This document shows, piece after piece, positions 13,819-20,958 of a stretch of DNA of 22,213 nucleotides. The DNA is from JBMNNU01 sp050942695. Lineage in GTDB: Bacteria > Chloroflexota > UBA6077. Position numbers and translations under genes: made by a program. The notes under the pieces were generated by a model. It saw only the letters and a program-made list of their open reading frames with translations. It had not been told where the DNA came from and did not search any database. The number at the start of each line of letters is the position of its first letter. The stretch's first letter is position 1. The stretch is taken from NCBI GenBank assembly GCA_050942695.1, contig JBMNNU010000016.1:1-22213 (forward strand), given 5' to 3'.

Positions 13819-15072
13819 CTACACAGTCGGCGCCAGGTCGATCGGCGCGTTGGGCTCGCCGGTCACCCTACGAACTTTCATGTACTCCTTCGTAACTCGC
13901 CCCAGCCGCCGAACACCCTCCCTTATCAGCGGCACAGACACTGCCGAGAAGTTGAGCCGAACCGTATTGGTCCGATCCCCCCGTGGGTGGAAGACAATTC
14001 CAGGTACATAAGCCACTTTTTCTCGCACAGCATCAGCGAGCATAGCGCGGGTATCGATTTCCTGAGGGAGCTGAGCCCAGATGAACAGCCCGCCTGTGGG
14101 GCGAGACCACTTAGCATCGGGAGGCAACTGCTTCGCCATAGCGCGAAGCATCGCGTCTCTCCGCTCCCGATAGATAGGCTTCACCTTCTCCACGTGCTCT
14201 TCGAGCAGTCCGGTTTTGCACACCTGATAGACCACATGCTGGGCCAGGCTGTTCGTATTGAGGTCAACCCCCTGTTTGATGCTAGCTAATCGCTCGATAA
14301 CCTCTCGATGTGCCACTACCCAGCCTAGTCTCACTCCGGGAGACAGGATTTTGGAGAAGCTGCCCAGGTAGATGACGTTCCCCTCCGTGTCCAACGACTT
14401 CAACGAGGGCAAGGTCTCGCCCTCGTAACGCAGCTCTCCATAGGGGTCATCTTCCAGGACCGGGATCCCATAGCGATAGGACAGCTCCAGCAACTGATGC
14501 CGGCGGGCAAGGCTGAGAGTGCTGCCTCCTGGGTTCTGAAAGTTGGGAAGGGCGTAAATCAATCTAGGCTTAGGCCCATCTCGCTGCAGCAACTCCGACA
14601 GAGCATCGACCTGCATCCCATCATCATCTGAAGAGACAACCAGATAACGGGCTTGATGGTTGCTGAAAGTCGCCAGGCCTCCAACGTAGGAAGGATCCTC
14701 CACAGCAACCAGGCTACCCGGCTCTATCAACAGCCCGGCAACCAGATCCAAGCCCTGTTGGGAGCCGTTGGTGATGAGAATCTCTTCTGGGGTTACGGCG
14801 ATGCCGGAAGCCGACAACCGCTCAGCCAAAAAGCTCCTTAGTGGCATGAACCCTTCCGTGGGGCCGTACTGAAGGGCGGCGGCAGCGCCGGAACCTAGCG
14901 CCAGCTCGGCAGCTTCACGAAAAGCATCTACAGGGAAAAGCTCGGGGGCGGGGAATCCGCCCGCCATTGAGATGAGATCAGGGTCTGAGCCAAAGCGCAG
15001 AAGGTCGCGAAGCGGCGATGCGCCGGCAAGCCGCGCACTCTCCGTGAACAGGTTTTGCCAGTTAACAGCCAC
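13819..15072 (-). CDS. PLP-dependent class I/II aminotransferase (2-aminoadipate / LysN-like)
   Basis: The 417-residue protein is a fold-type I aminotransferase of the subgroup that includes LysN, AraT and the MocR enzyme domain. Visible are ISMAGGFPAPELFP at the N-terminus, QYGPTEGFMPLR, the ITNGSQQGLDL cofactor-phosphate segment, the LPNFQNPGG loop, EDDPYGELRY with the pyridine-binding Asp, and GSFSKILSPGVRLGWV with the Schiff-base lysine (Lys241). The substrate could be 2-aminoadipate, an aromatic or a branched-chain amino acid. The start is placed at the GTG at 15072 because GGTGGAG lies eight bases upstream and family members begin with (V/I)NW near the start; the frame is open to 15099. 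It has no MocR-type DNA-binding domain. Confidence 0.9.
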   Translation of the reverse strand: MAVNWQNLFTESARLAGASPLRDLLRFGSDPDLISMAGGFPAPELFPVDAFREAAELALGSGAAAALQYGPTEGFMPLRSFLAERLSASGIAVTPEEILITNGSQQGLDLVAGLLIEPGSLVAVEDPSYVGGLATFSNHQARYLVVSSDDDGMQVDALSELLQRDGPKPRLIYALPNFQNPGGSTLSLARRHQLLELSYRYGIPVLEDDPYGELRYEGETLPSLKSLDTEGNVIYLGSFSKILSPGVRLGWVVAHREVIERLASIKQGVDLNTNSLAQHVVYQVCKTGLLEEHVEKVKPIYRERRDAMLRAMAKQLPPDAKWSRPTGGLFIWAQLPQEIDTRAMLADAVREKVAYVPGIVFHPRGDRTNTVRLNFSAVSVPLIREGVRRLGRVTKEYMKVRRVTGEPNAPIDLAPTV

Positions 15073-15121
15073 GAGTGTTTCTCCACCGCATCTCACCACG
15101 CCGGAATGGTGAGTTGGACTT

Positions 15122-15139
15122 AGCCTACTGCAAGTAGGC
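15122..15139. other. Short perfect hairpin upstream of the aminotransferase gene
   Basis: GCCTACT-GCA-AGTAGGC forms a seven-pair stem with a three-base loop in the likely leader of the aminotransferase mRNA. Function unknown. Confidence 0.35.
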
Positions 15140-15151
15140 CTCCTTTCCTTT

Positions 15152-15219
15152 GCGATTCAGGGATTAGCAGGGCGTAAACGCTCATTTAAGCGTTCACAAT
15201 CCTGCATTTCCCGAATCGC
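15152..15219. repeat. 68-bp imperfect palindrome
   Basis: GCGATTC (15152-15158) pairs with GAATCGC (15213-15219). Further pairs follow inward: GGG with CCC, GCAGG with CCTGC, and AACGCT with AGCGTT around a six-base loop. Together they make one long, interrupted stem between the VOC gene and the aminotransferase gene (both minus). It could be a palindromic intergenic element or an mRNA structure. Confidence 0.55.
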
Positions 15220-15284
15220 GAGGATCGGAACCGCGGTAGAACGCAGGCAGCGTGCCTCCGCCATTCAATTGCCGCAAGCGCGAT

Positions 15285-15680
15285 CTACGCCTCGCGTTGG
15301 AGTAGCTCTATGCGGATATCGTCGGGGCCTTTCACGAAAATGATTTTTAGCTTCGGGTTCACCCAACGCGGCTCGGCATCGAACTCAGCCCCACGTCGCT
15401 TCAACTCCGCGATGGTCGCGTCCAGATCCCTAACCCGTAAGCCGAAGTGGTCGGTGCCGAATTGGCTTCGCTTCACCTGTCCAACGATCTCCCCAGGCAT
15501 TGGCCCTCGCAGGAAGATATCGACACCTGCGAGCCGCACATCGGTCGCAGGCGCCCCATGCAGTTCGCGTCGCCGGATCAGCTCGGCGCCCAGGCAGTCG
15601 ATGAACCATCGCTCCGTCTTCGAGAGATCGGTGCAGAACACGTGGACGTGGTCGAAGGTGTAATCAAGCGGGTTGTCCAT
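15285..15680 (-). CDS. VOC-superfamily (glyoxalase-fold) protein
   Basis: The 131-residue protein has two beta-alpha-beta-beta-beta modules of the vicinal-oxygen-chelate fold: FDHVHVFCTDLSKTERWFIDCLG near the N-terminus and TDHFGLRVRDLDATIAELKRRG in the second half, ending with IRIELLQREA. Likely metal ligands are His11 or His13, the His of TDHFG and the Glu of IELL. Members include glyoxalase I, methylmalonyl-CoA epimerase and dioxygenases; the substrate here cannot be told. The frame is open to 15725, but the ATG at 15680 has GGAG nine bases upstream and matches family starts. It lies downstream of secA on the same strand, with a hairpin repeat between. Confidence 0.85.
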   Translation of the reverse strand: MDNPLDYTFDHVHVFCTDLSKTERWFIDCLGAELIRRRELHGAPATDVRLAGVDIFLRGPMPGEIVGQVKRSQFGTDHFGLRVRDLDATIAELKRRGAEFDAEPRWVNPKLKIIFVKGPDDIRIELLQREA

Positions 15681-15715
15681 AATAGCATTCTCCAAAAAGA
15701 GTGTTGGCTGGATAT

Positions 15716-15768
15716 AATAGGGCACAAGGCACTTGGTCTCATACGCCTCGTGCCCTGTGCCTATTCCG
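15716..15768. repeat. 7-base-period repeat forming a long hairpin between secA and the VOC gene
   Basis: Heptamers GGGCACA, AGGCACT, TGGTCTC, ATACGCC, TCGTGCC, CTGTGCC, TATTCCG follow from 15720. The outer parts (15716-15736 and 15746-15765) are nearly perfect reverse complements, so a stem of about 18 pairs can form. It starts seven bases after the secA stop and could end secA transcription, but no T-run follows. Confidence 0.65.
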
Positions 15769-15771
15769 TTT

Positions 15772-18294
15772 CTACCTGCCGCAGCACTTCTTATACTTCT
15801 TGCCGCTCCCGCATGGGCAAGGATCGTTTCGCCCTATCTTTTTAGCGACCTTTACGGGTTGCGGGCCGTCCCCGCCGTTCCCCCGGTTGGTGATCACGTT
15901 CTGGACCGGTTTGGGCTCCTCTACTACCACTCGCACGTGGAATATCCGGTGAACGACATCGTGCTGGATTGCAGACATCAAGCCCTGGAACATATTGTAA
16001 GCTTCAGCCTTGTACTCCACCAGCGGGTCTCTCTGCCCGTACGCCCTGAGTCCAATGCCTTCACGTAGGTCGTCTATGGAGGTGAGATGCTGCACCCACA
16101 GGTTGTCGATCACATTGAGCATCACCCAGCGCTCGGCCCGGCGCATTAGCTCCTCGCCAAGCTGTCGCTCCTTCTCGTCGTACGCCTGCTCGACCAGGTC
16201 CAGAAGGCCACCCTTGATTTCCTCTTTACTCAACTGCGATAGCTTCTCGGTCGTCAGATCGGAGGGCAAAGGCAACATGGCCTTCATCCCGTTCAGCAAT
16301 CCGTTGAGGTCCCAATCGTCGGCGTGATCTCCAGCCAGATGCACATCCACCAGCTCGGAGATATGCGACTCCACCATCTCCATGACGATTGGGCGCAGAT
16401 TCTCGGTCTCGAGTACTTTTTTACGTTCGCCGTAGATGACCTCGCGATGCTTGTTCATCACGTCGTCGTACTCGACCACGTGCTTCCGGATGTCGAAGTT
16501 ATGGGCCTCAACCTTGGTCTGCGCGTTTTCGATCGCCTTGCTCACCAGGTTGTGCTCCAATGGCACATCCTCTTCCAGGCCCAGACGATCCATGATGCCT
16601 GCGATGTTGCTGCCGCCGAACCGCCGCATCAGGTCGTCTTCAAGCGACACGTAGAAGCGCGATGAACCTGGGTCCCCTTGGCGCCCGGCGCGACCCCGAA
16701 GCTGGTTGTCGATCCGGCGCGCCTCGTGCCGCTCGGTGCCCAGGACGTGCAGACCGCCCAGATCCTTCACCAGTTTGGAGTCATCAGGATCACCTGGGTT
16801 GCCGCCCAATATTATGTCCACTCCACGGCCGGCCATATTCGTCGCGATCGTTACCGTTGCCGGTTTACCCGCTTGGGCTATGATCCCGGCCTCCTTCTCG
16901 TGCTGTTTCGCGTTCAGCACCTGGTGCGGGATCCCGCGCCTAGACAGCATATCGCTCAGCATCTCAGATTTTTCGATCGACACAGTACCCACCAGCACCG
17001 GTCGCTTCTTCTTGTATAACTCCTCGATCTCCTGTACTACAGCTTTATACTTTGCCTTCTCAGTCTTGTAGATGAGATCCGGCATGTCCTTCCTGACCAT
17101 CGGCCGGTGGGTAGGTATTACTATCACATCAAGCTTGTAGATCTTGTGGAACTCCTCAGCTTCGGTGGAGGCAGTACCGGTCATTCCCGCCAGCTTGTTG
17201 TAAAGCCGGAAGTAGTTCTGGAAAGTGATCGTTGCCAGGGTGCGGGTCTCCCGCTCGATCTTGACGCCCTCCTTGGCCTCGATAGCCTGGTGAAGCCCCT
17301 CGCTGTATCGCCGCCCGAACATCAACCGGCCGGTGAACTCGTCGACGATGATCACCTGGCCATCTTTCACTACGTAGTCCCGATCCCGCTTGAATATGAA
17401 GTTGGCCTTCAGAGCCTGCTCCATATAACGGGTCAGATCGTAGTGAGCCGGGTCGTACAGGTTCTGGAGGCCCAGCCATCGCTCCATCTTAGCGACACCC
17501 TCTTCGGTGAGGGTGACCACCCGGAGCTTCTCGTCGATCGTGTAGTCATCCTCCTTACGCAGCCTGGGAACCAGCCTGGCGAAGAGAGTGTATTTGTCCG
17601 TCGACTCCTCGGCTTGCCCCGAGATGATGAGCGGCGTCCTGGCCTCGTCGATCAGAATGTTATCCACCTCGTCGACGATGGCATAGTTCAAGGGCCGCTG
17701 CACCCGCTCGTTCAGGTCCCACACCATGTTGTCTCGAAGATAGTCGAATCCAAACTCGTTATTGGTCCCGTAAGTAATATCGCAATTGTATGCATCTCGC
17801 CGCGCGGGGCCATCCATCCCGTGCTGGATGACGCCGACCGTCAAGCCGAGAAGCCGGTAGATCTGGCCCATCCAACTGCTGTCGCGGCGGGCGAGGTAGT
17901 CGTTTACCGTGACTACGTGTACCCCGCGACCGGTGAGCGCGTTGAGATAGGCCGGCAGCGTCGCCACCAGCGTCTTACCCTCACCAGTCTTCATCTCCGC
18001 GATCTTCCCCTGATGCAGCACCATGCCACCCATCAACTGCACGTCGTAGTGGCGCTGTCCAAGTGTCCGCTTGGCGGCCTCTCTTACAACGGCAAAGGCC
18101 TCCGGAAGGATCCCATCCAGAGTCTCTCCAGCCTCCAACCTGTTCCGAAACTCGGCAGTCTTCTCCTGAAGTCGATCGGTGCTCAGTTTTTCGAACTGGG
18201 GTTCCAGATCGTTAATTTTTCCAACCACCGGGCGAAGCTTCCCCAACTCTCGCTCGTTGGAATCGCCCAACAATCTACTGAATAGTTTAAACAT
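15772..18294 (-). CDS. secA: Preprotein translocase ATPase SecA
   Basis: The 840-residue protein is full-length SecA, the motor that pushes unfolded preproteins through SecYEG. Visible are the Walker A motif MKTGEGKT (residues 101-108), GRGVHVVTVNDYLARRD, the DEAD-type VDEVDNILIDEARTP, the preprotein cross-linking region, the second nucleotide domain with NMAGRGVDIILGGNP and ERHEARRIDNQLRGRAGRQG, the helical scaffold and wing domains, and a C-terminal zinc-binding SEC-C tail (NDPCPCGSGKKYKKCC). The start is ATG at 18294 with GAGGG about 10-15 bases upstream. The leader of about 75 bases has two stable hairpins. prs lies upstream on the same strand behind a terminator. Confidence 0.97.
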   Translation of the reverse strand: MFKLFSRLLGDSNERELGKLRPVVGKINDLEPQFEKLSTDRLQEKTAEFRNRLEAGETLDGILPEAFAVVREAAKRTLGQRHYDVQLMGGMVLHQGKIAEMKTGEGKTLVATLPAYLNALTGRGVHVVTVNDYLARRDSSWMGQIYRLLGLTVGVIQHGMDGPARRDAYNCDITYGTNNEFGFDYLRDNMVWDLNERVQRPLNYAIVDEVDNILIDEARTPLIISGQAEESTDKYTLFARLVPRLRKEDDYTIDEKLRVVTLTEEGVAKMERWLGLQNLYDPAHYDLTRYMEQALKANFIFKRDRDYVVKDGQVIIVDEFTGRLMFGRRYSEGLHQAIEAKEGVKIERETRTLATITFQNYFRLYNKLAGMTGTASTEAEEFHKIYKLDVIVIPTHRPMVRKDMPDLIYKTEKAKYKAVVQEIEELYKKKRPVLVGTVSIEKSEMLSDMLSRRGIPHQVLNAKQHEKEAGIIAQAGKPATVTIATNMAGRGVDIILGGNPGDPDDSKLVKDLGGLHVLGTERHEARRIDNQLRGRAGRQGDPGSSRFYVSLEDDLMRRFGGSNIAGIMDRLGLEEDVPLEHNLVSKAIENAQTKVEAHNFDIRKHVVEYDDVMNKHREVIYGERKKVLETENLRPIVMEMVESHISELVDVHLAGDHADDWDLNGLLNGMKAMLPLPSDLTTEKLSQLSKEEIKGGLLDLVEQAYDEKERQLGEELMRRAERWVMLNVIDNLWVQHLTSIDDLREGIGLRAYGQRDPLVEYKAEAYNMFQGLMSAIQHDVVHRIFHVRVVVEEPKPVQNVITNRGNGGDGPQPVKVAKKIGRNDPCPCGSGKKYKKCCGR

Positions 18295-18303
18295 AGATCA
18301 GGC

Positions 18304-18366
18304 ACCCTCTACTTGGCCGGGATATCTCCGGCCCAATACGACATCGTAAACCTCCCGAAGGGAGGA
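18304..18366 (-). promoter_or_regulatory. Two hairpins in the secA leader
   Basis: CCTCCC-GAA-GGGAGG (18351-18365) and GGCCGG-GATATCT-CCGGCC (18315-18333) are perfect six-pair stems between the candidate promoter and the ribosome-binding site AGAGGG (18309 to 18304). The second ends about six bases before the ribosome-binding site, so it could affect translation. No SecM-like leader peptide is seen. Confidence 0.4.
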
Positions 18367-18381
18367 TGTAACTCACAATAG

Positions 18382-18387
18382 ATTCTA
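18382..18387 (-). promoter_or_regulatory. Candidate -10 box for secA
   Basis: TAGAAT on the minus strand, preceded by GGGG as in the prs promoter. No good -35 box is found at the usual distance. The start point would be near 18375. Confidence 0.35.
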
Positions 18388-18437
18388 CCCCACATCGGGA
18401 GATTCCGAAACAGTTGACCTGAGAAATGCGCAAATGG

Positions 18438-18470
18438 AAATAGGGGCAGGCCTGAGGCCTGCCCCTATTT
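18438..18470. terminator. Perfect 15-bp stem terminator between prs and secA
   Basis: AAATAGGGGCAGGCC (18438-18452) and GGCCTGCCCCTATTT (18456-18470) are perfect reverse complements around a three-base loop. The A- and T-ends give a short U-run in either direction. It lies 13 bases past the prs stop and should end prs transcription. Confidence 0.7.
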
Positions 18471-18483
18471 CTGTTACCTTCCT

Positions 18484-19428
18484 TTACTCTCCGAACATAC
18501 TCCCTACCGAGGTGCCGGTGTGGATTCTGCGGATGGTTTCGCCTAATAGCGATCCGACTGAAAGCTGAGTTATCTTTGGTATCAGCTTAGGCGGATCGAG
18601 CCGAATGGTATCGGTGATTACCAACTCTTTGATATCGGACTGCTGTATCTTCTCAACCGCCGACCCTGATAGAACGCCGTGCACCGCCGTTGCATACACA
18701 TCGGTGACACCCTGCTCCTTGAGCACCTTAGCAGCCCCAACCATCGAGCCGCCGCTGTCTATTTCGTCGTCCACGATCAGGGCCGTCTTCCCGCGGACAT
18801 CCCCTATCACGGTTAGAGACTCGCTGATGCCTGCGTTCCCCAAGCGCCGCTTCTCAATGATAGCAAGTGGGGCGTGCATTTTCGCTGCGAAGTTGCGCGC
18901 CTTTTTCGCGAAGCCGATATCGGCGGAGACAACGACCATATCTGTCAGCCTGCGCTGCTGCCAGTGGCGCTCTAGCAGATGGTAGGCGGTTAGCTCGTCG
19001 ACTGGGATGCTGAAGAAGCCTTGCACCTGGCCTGCGTGCAAGTCCAGGGTTAGGACGCGGTTGGCTCCGGCTACGGTAATCATGTCTGCCAGCAGCCGCG
19101 CGGTAATGGGAACTCTAGGCTGGTCCTTCTTGTCGGTGCGAGCGTAGGCGAAGTAGGGGATCACGGCGGTTATGCGCCCTGCCGAAGCCCTCTTTAGGGC
19201 ATCCAGCATGATGAGCAGCTCCATGATGCTCTTGTTGACCGGGCTGCAGAACGGCTGGATTACGAAAACGTCGTGCTCTCTTACAACCTGGTTGATCTTG
19301 ACGAATATATTTTCGTTTTTGAACTCGAAGACTTCAGCTTTGCCCAGTGGCACATCGATATACTCGCATACCGCCTGCGCTAAAGCCCTATGAGCGTTGC
19401 CTGAAAAGACGCTGAGATCGCGATACAA
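18484..19428 (-). CDS. prs: Ribose-phosphate pyrophosphokinase (PRPP synthetase)
   Basis: The 314-residue protein makes PRPP from ribose-5-phosphate and ATP for nucleotide, His and Trp synthesis. Visible are the FKNENIFVKINQVVR region, VIPYFAYARTDKKDQPRVPI with the ATP loop, LDLHAGQVQGFF with the catalytic His, the flexible-loop KKRR-type segment (EKRRLGNAG), and the PRPP-binding loop ALIVDDEIDSGGSMVGAA. Length and motifs match class I enzymes. The start is TTG at 19428, with GAGGG and GGGGGAA just upstream. A candidate promoter lies near 19526 and a perfect-stem terminator follows the gene, so it is probably transcribed alone. Confidence 0.96.
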   Translation of the reverse strand: MYRDLSVFSGNAHRALAQAVCEYIDVPLGKAEVFEFKNENIFVKINQVVREHDVFVIQPFCSPVNKSIMELLIMLDALKRASAGRITAVIPYFAYARTDKKDQPRVPITARLLADMITVAGANRVLTLDLHAGQVQGFFSIPVDELTAYHLLERHWQQRRLTDMVVVSADIGFAKKARNFAAKMHAPLAIIEKRRLGNAGISESLTVIGDVRGKTALIVDDEIDSGGSMVGAAKVLKEQGVTDVYATAVHGVLSGSAVEKIQQSDIKELVITDTIRLDPPKLIPKITQLSVGSLLGETIRRIHTGTSVGSMFGE

Positions 19429-19520
19429 ACCCTCGTTCCCCCTTTTGGATCACACAGCTTCGGGTGATAGCTGGAGGTAGAAGTTAAGCTGAACTCTACT
19501 TAATATTTGAGGACGTGGGG

Positions 19521-19549
19521 ATTATACCCCATTTTACCCCCGGTTGCTA
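19521..19549 (-). promoter_or_regulatory. Candidate prs promoter with perfect -10 box flanked by G4/C4
   Basis: On the minus strand TATAAT (19526 to 19521) is a perfect -10 box. TAGCAA (19549 to 19544) is a poor -35 match at a 17-base spacing. The -10 box is flanked by GGGG and CCCC, so it sits in the loop of a four-pair palindrome. The leader would be about 86 bases. Confidence 0.55.
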
Positions 19550-19596
19550 TCATGTATGGGCATATCTCCCATAACCGTTCCGATATATGTGGAGGG

Positions 19597-19685
19597 GTGC
19601 TGGGTGCTGGATGTCGAGTCCTGAGTCCTGCGTCCTGAGGACGGTTCTGAGTGCTGGGTTCTGGGTTCTGGGAATCGCGTGCTGA
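19597..19685. repeat. 7-base-period degenerate repeat, consensus GTnCTGR, upstream of prs
   Basis: Heptamers begin at 19597, 19604, 19611, 19618, 19625 and 19632 (GTGCTGG twice, ATGTCGA, GTCCTGA, GTCCTGC, GTCCTGA). After one 12-base step they resume at 19644, 19651, 19658, 19665, 19672 and 19679 (GTTCTGA, GTGCTGG, GTTCTGG twice, GAATCGC, GTGCTGA). This is the longest and clearest copy in the window. It is part of the 379-base gap between the deacetylase gene and prs. Confidence 0.8.
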
Positions 19686-19807
19686 GTATCTCCCCTTTCC
19701 CTGTGGGGGAGGGGTTGGGGGTGGGGTCCGTCCCTCTCACCACTCTCCCTATGGGGCCGGGGGTGGGGTCCGCCCCCCGCCCCCCGCGTCTCCCCGTCCC
19801 CCCGTTC
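19686..19807. repeat. G/C-tract-rich segment with a direct repeat, a G-quadruplex motif and an 8-base-period end
   Basis: The plus strand holds four G-tracts of 5, 4, 5 and 4 at 19705-19726 with loops of 1, 2 and 1 bases. The 14-mer GGGGGTGGGGTCCG occurs at 19717-19730 and 19759-19772. CGT recurs at 19787, 19795 and 19803, an 8-base spacing that runs up to the deacetylase stop codon. No gene is seen. Confidence 0.65.
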
Positions 19808-20842
19808 CTACAAATTATGCACCCTTCTCACCGCTGAGACTACCGCCTCCACCCTATCCGATTCAATCATATCGTTGGGTTGGCCGTAGGGATCATCAAC
19901 AGATACCGGCGAACCCCCCAGTGCGCGCAGTGAAGTCTCTACCGCCCTGCTCAGCGCCTTGAGATCGTATCCACCCTCGAGAACGGCTACAACCTTGCCT
20001 CCGCACAGCCCCTTCGCCATCGCTACGATCCGCTCCATAATCCGCCGGAATCCGGGCACCGTGAGCCCCATATTGGCCAGCGGATCCCGCCAGTGAGGAT
20101 CGTAGCCTGCTGAGACCAGCAGCAGATCCGGCTCGAACCGGGTAAGAAGTGGCTCGAGCAGCTTATCCGTAATGTAGTCGTAACCCTGATCACCTGTTCC
20201 AGGGGGAAGGGGAACGTTGACGGCGTAGCCTTCTCCGGCCCCACGACCTATCTCGTTGAAATGCCCTGTGCCGGGGTAAAGTGGTGACTGGTGAACTGAG
20301 TAGGTGAGCACCGAGGAATCTTGGTAGAAGATATCCTGGGTGCCGTTACCGTGGTGTACGTCGAAGTCCACCACAGCGATACGGCGCGCCAATCCCTCCG
20401 TGAGCAGGCAGCGAGCCGCGATCGCCACATTATTGAACAGGCAGAAACCCATTCCCCTGCTCGGGGTGGCGTGGTGGCCGCAGGGGCGAACGGCGACGAA
20501 AGCGTTGTCGAGTTCGCCTCTGGCTACGGCCAGGGATGCATCCACCGCCCCACCAACCGCATGGAGAGCGGCATCGATGGAACCTGGGGAGACCGCTGTA
20601 TCTGGGTCTAGCCAGCCCCCACCGCTTTTCGCCAACTGAACCACTCGGTCTACATACTGAGGGGTGTGTACCGTCTTTAGCAGGGATAGGTCGGCCGGAT
20701 TGGGCTCCAGGCGGTGAACGTCGTCCAGATCTGAAAGGCCATCCAACCTCTCCATGATGGCCTCCAGGCGGCGCCTGTTCTCCGGATGGCCGCCTGTGTC
20801 GTGTAGAAGACAGGCATCGCTGTAATAAAGCCCGGTTGCCAT
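19808..20842 (-). CDS. Histone-deacetylase-superfamily amidohydrolase (AcuC / acetylpolyamine amidohydrolase-like)
   Basis: The 344-residue protein is a zinc deacetylase of the arginase/HDAC fold. Visible are GGHPENRRRLEAI near the N-terminus, VRPCGHHATPSRGMGFCLFN with the catalytic His pair, VVDFDVHHGNGTQDIFY with the Asp and His zinc ligands, the glycine-rich loop, SAGYDPHWRDPLANMGL with the second Asp ligand, and LEGGYDLKALS near the end. Bacterial members remove acetyl groups from acetyl-CoA synthetase (AcuC), polyamines or other lysines; the substrate here is unknown. The start at 20842 has GGAGGTGG just upstream; the frame is open to 20887 but that part runs into repeat DNA. It lies downstream of ftsH on the same strand. 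Confidence 0.92.
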   Translation of the reverse strand: MATGLYYSDACLLHDTGGHPENRRRLEAIMERLDGLSDLDDVHRLEPNPADLSLLKTVHTPQYVDRVVQLAKSGGGWLDPDTAVSPGSIDAALHAVGGAVDASLAVARGELDNAFVAVRPCGHHATPSRGMGFCLFNNVAIAARCLLTEGLARRIAVVDFDVHHGNGTQDIFYQDSSVLTYSVHQSPLYPGTGHFNEIGRGAGEGYAVNVPLPPGTGDQGYDYITDKLLEPLLTRFEPDLLLVSAGYDPHWRDPLANMGLTVPGFRRIMERIVAMAKGLCGGKVVAVLEGGYDLKALSRAVETSLRALGGSPVSVDDPYGQPNDMIESDRVEAVVSAVRRVHNL

Positions 20843-20871
20843 CGCCACCTCCGCTTGAGAAAGCGAAAAAC

Positions 20872-20928
20872 AAATAGCGAGTAACAAGTAGTAAGTCCAA
20901 TCTCGCTACTCGTTACTCGCTACTTATT
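20872..20928. repeat. 7-base-period degenerate repeat hairpin in the ftsH-deacetylase gap
   Basis: Heptamers AGCGAGT, AACAAGT, AGTAAGT (from 20876) are followed by TCTCGCT, ACTCGTT, ACTCGCT, ACTTATT (from 20901). The two halves are nearly perfect reverse complements (20872-20891 with 20906-20925), giving a stem of about 18 pairs. It ends about 20 bases before the deacetylase ribosome-binding site. The units are nearly the same as those in the echE-echF gap (GAGTAACG-like). Confidence 0.75.
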
Positions 20929-20958
20929 TCCGCACCTCAGATCCAGCAACTGAAGCAG

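Noticed and set aside
15220..15284. tRNA-like segment near GGATCGGAACCGCGG
   Set aside because: No acceptor stem, D-arm or TTCGA T-loop can be assembled; only short local stems.
17107..18285. 392-codon open frame on the plus strand opposite secA
   Set aside because: It lies wholly antisense to the well-supported secA coding sequence and its product has no recognisable domain; long antisense frames are common opposite GC-rich genes.
4820..20928. CRISPR array
   Set aside because: The repeats have 7-8 base units with no 24-40 base repeat/spacer structure and no cas genes nearby.
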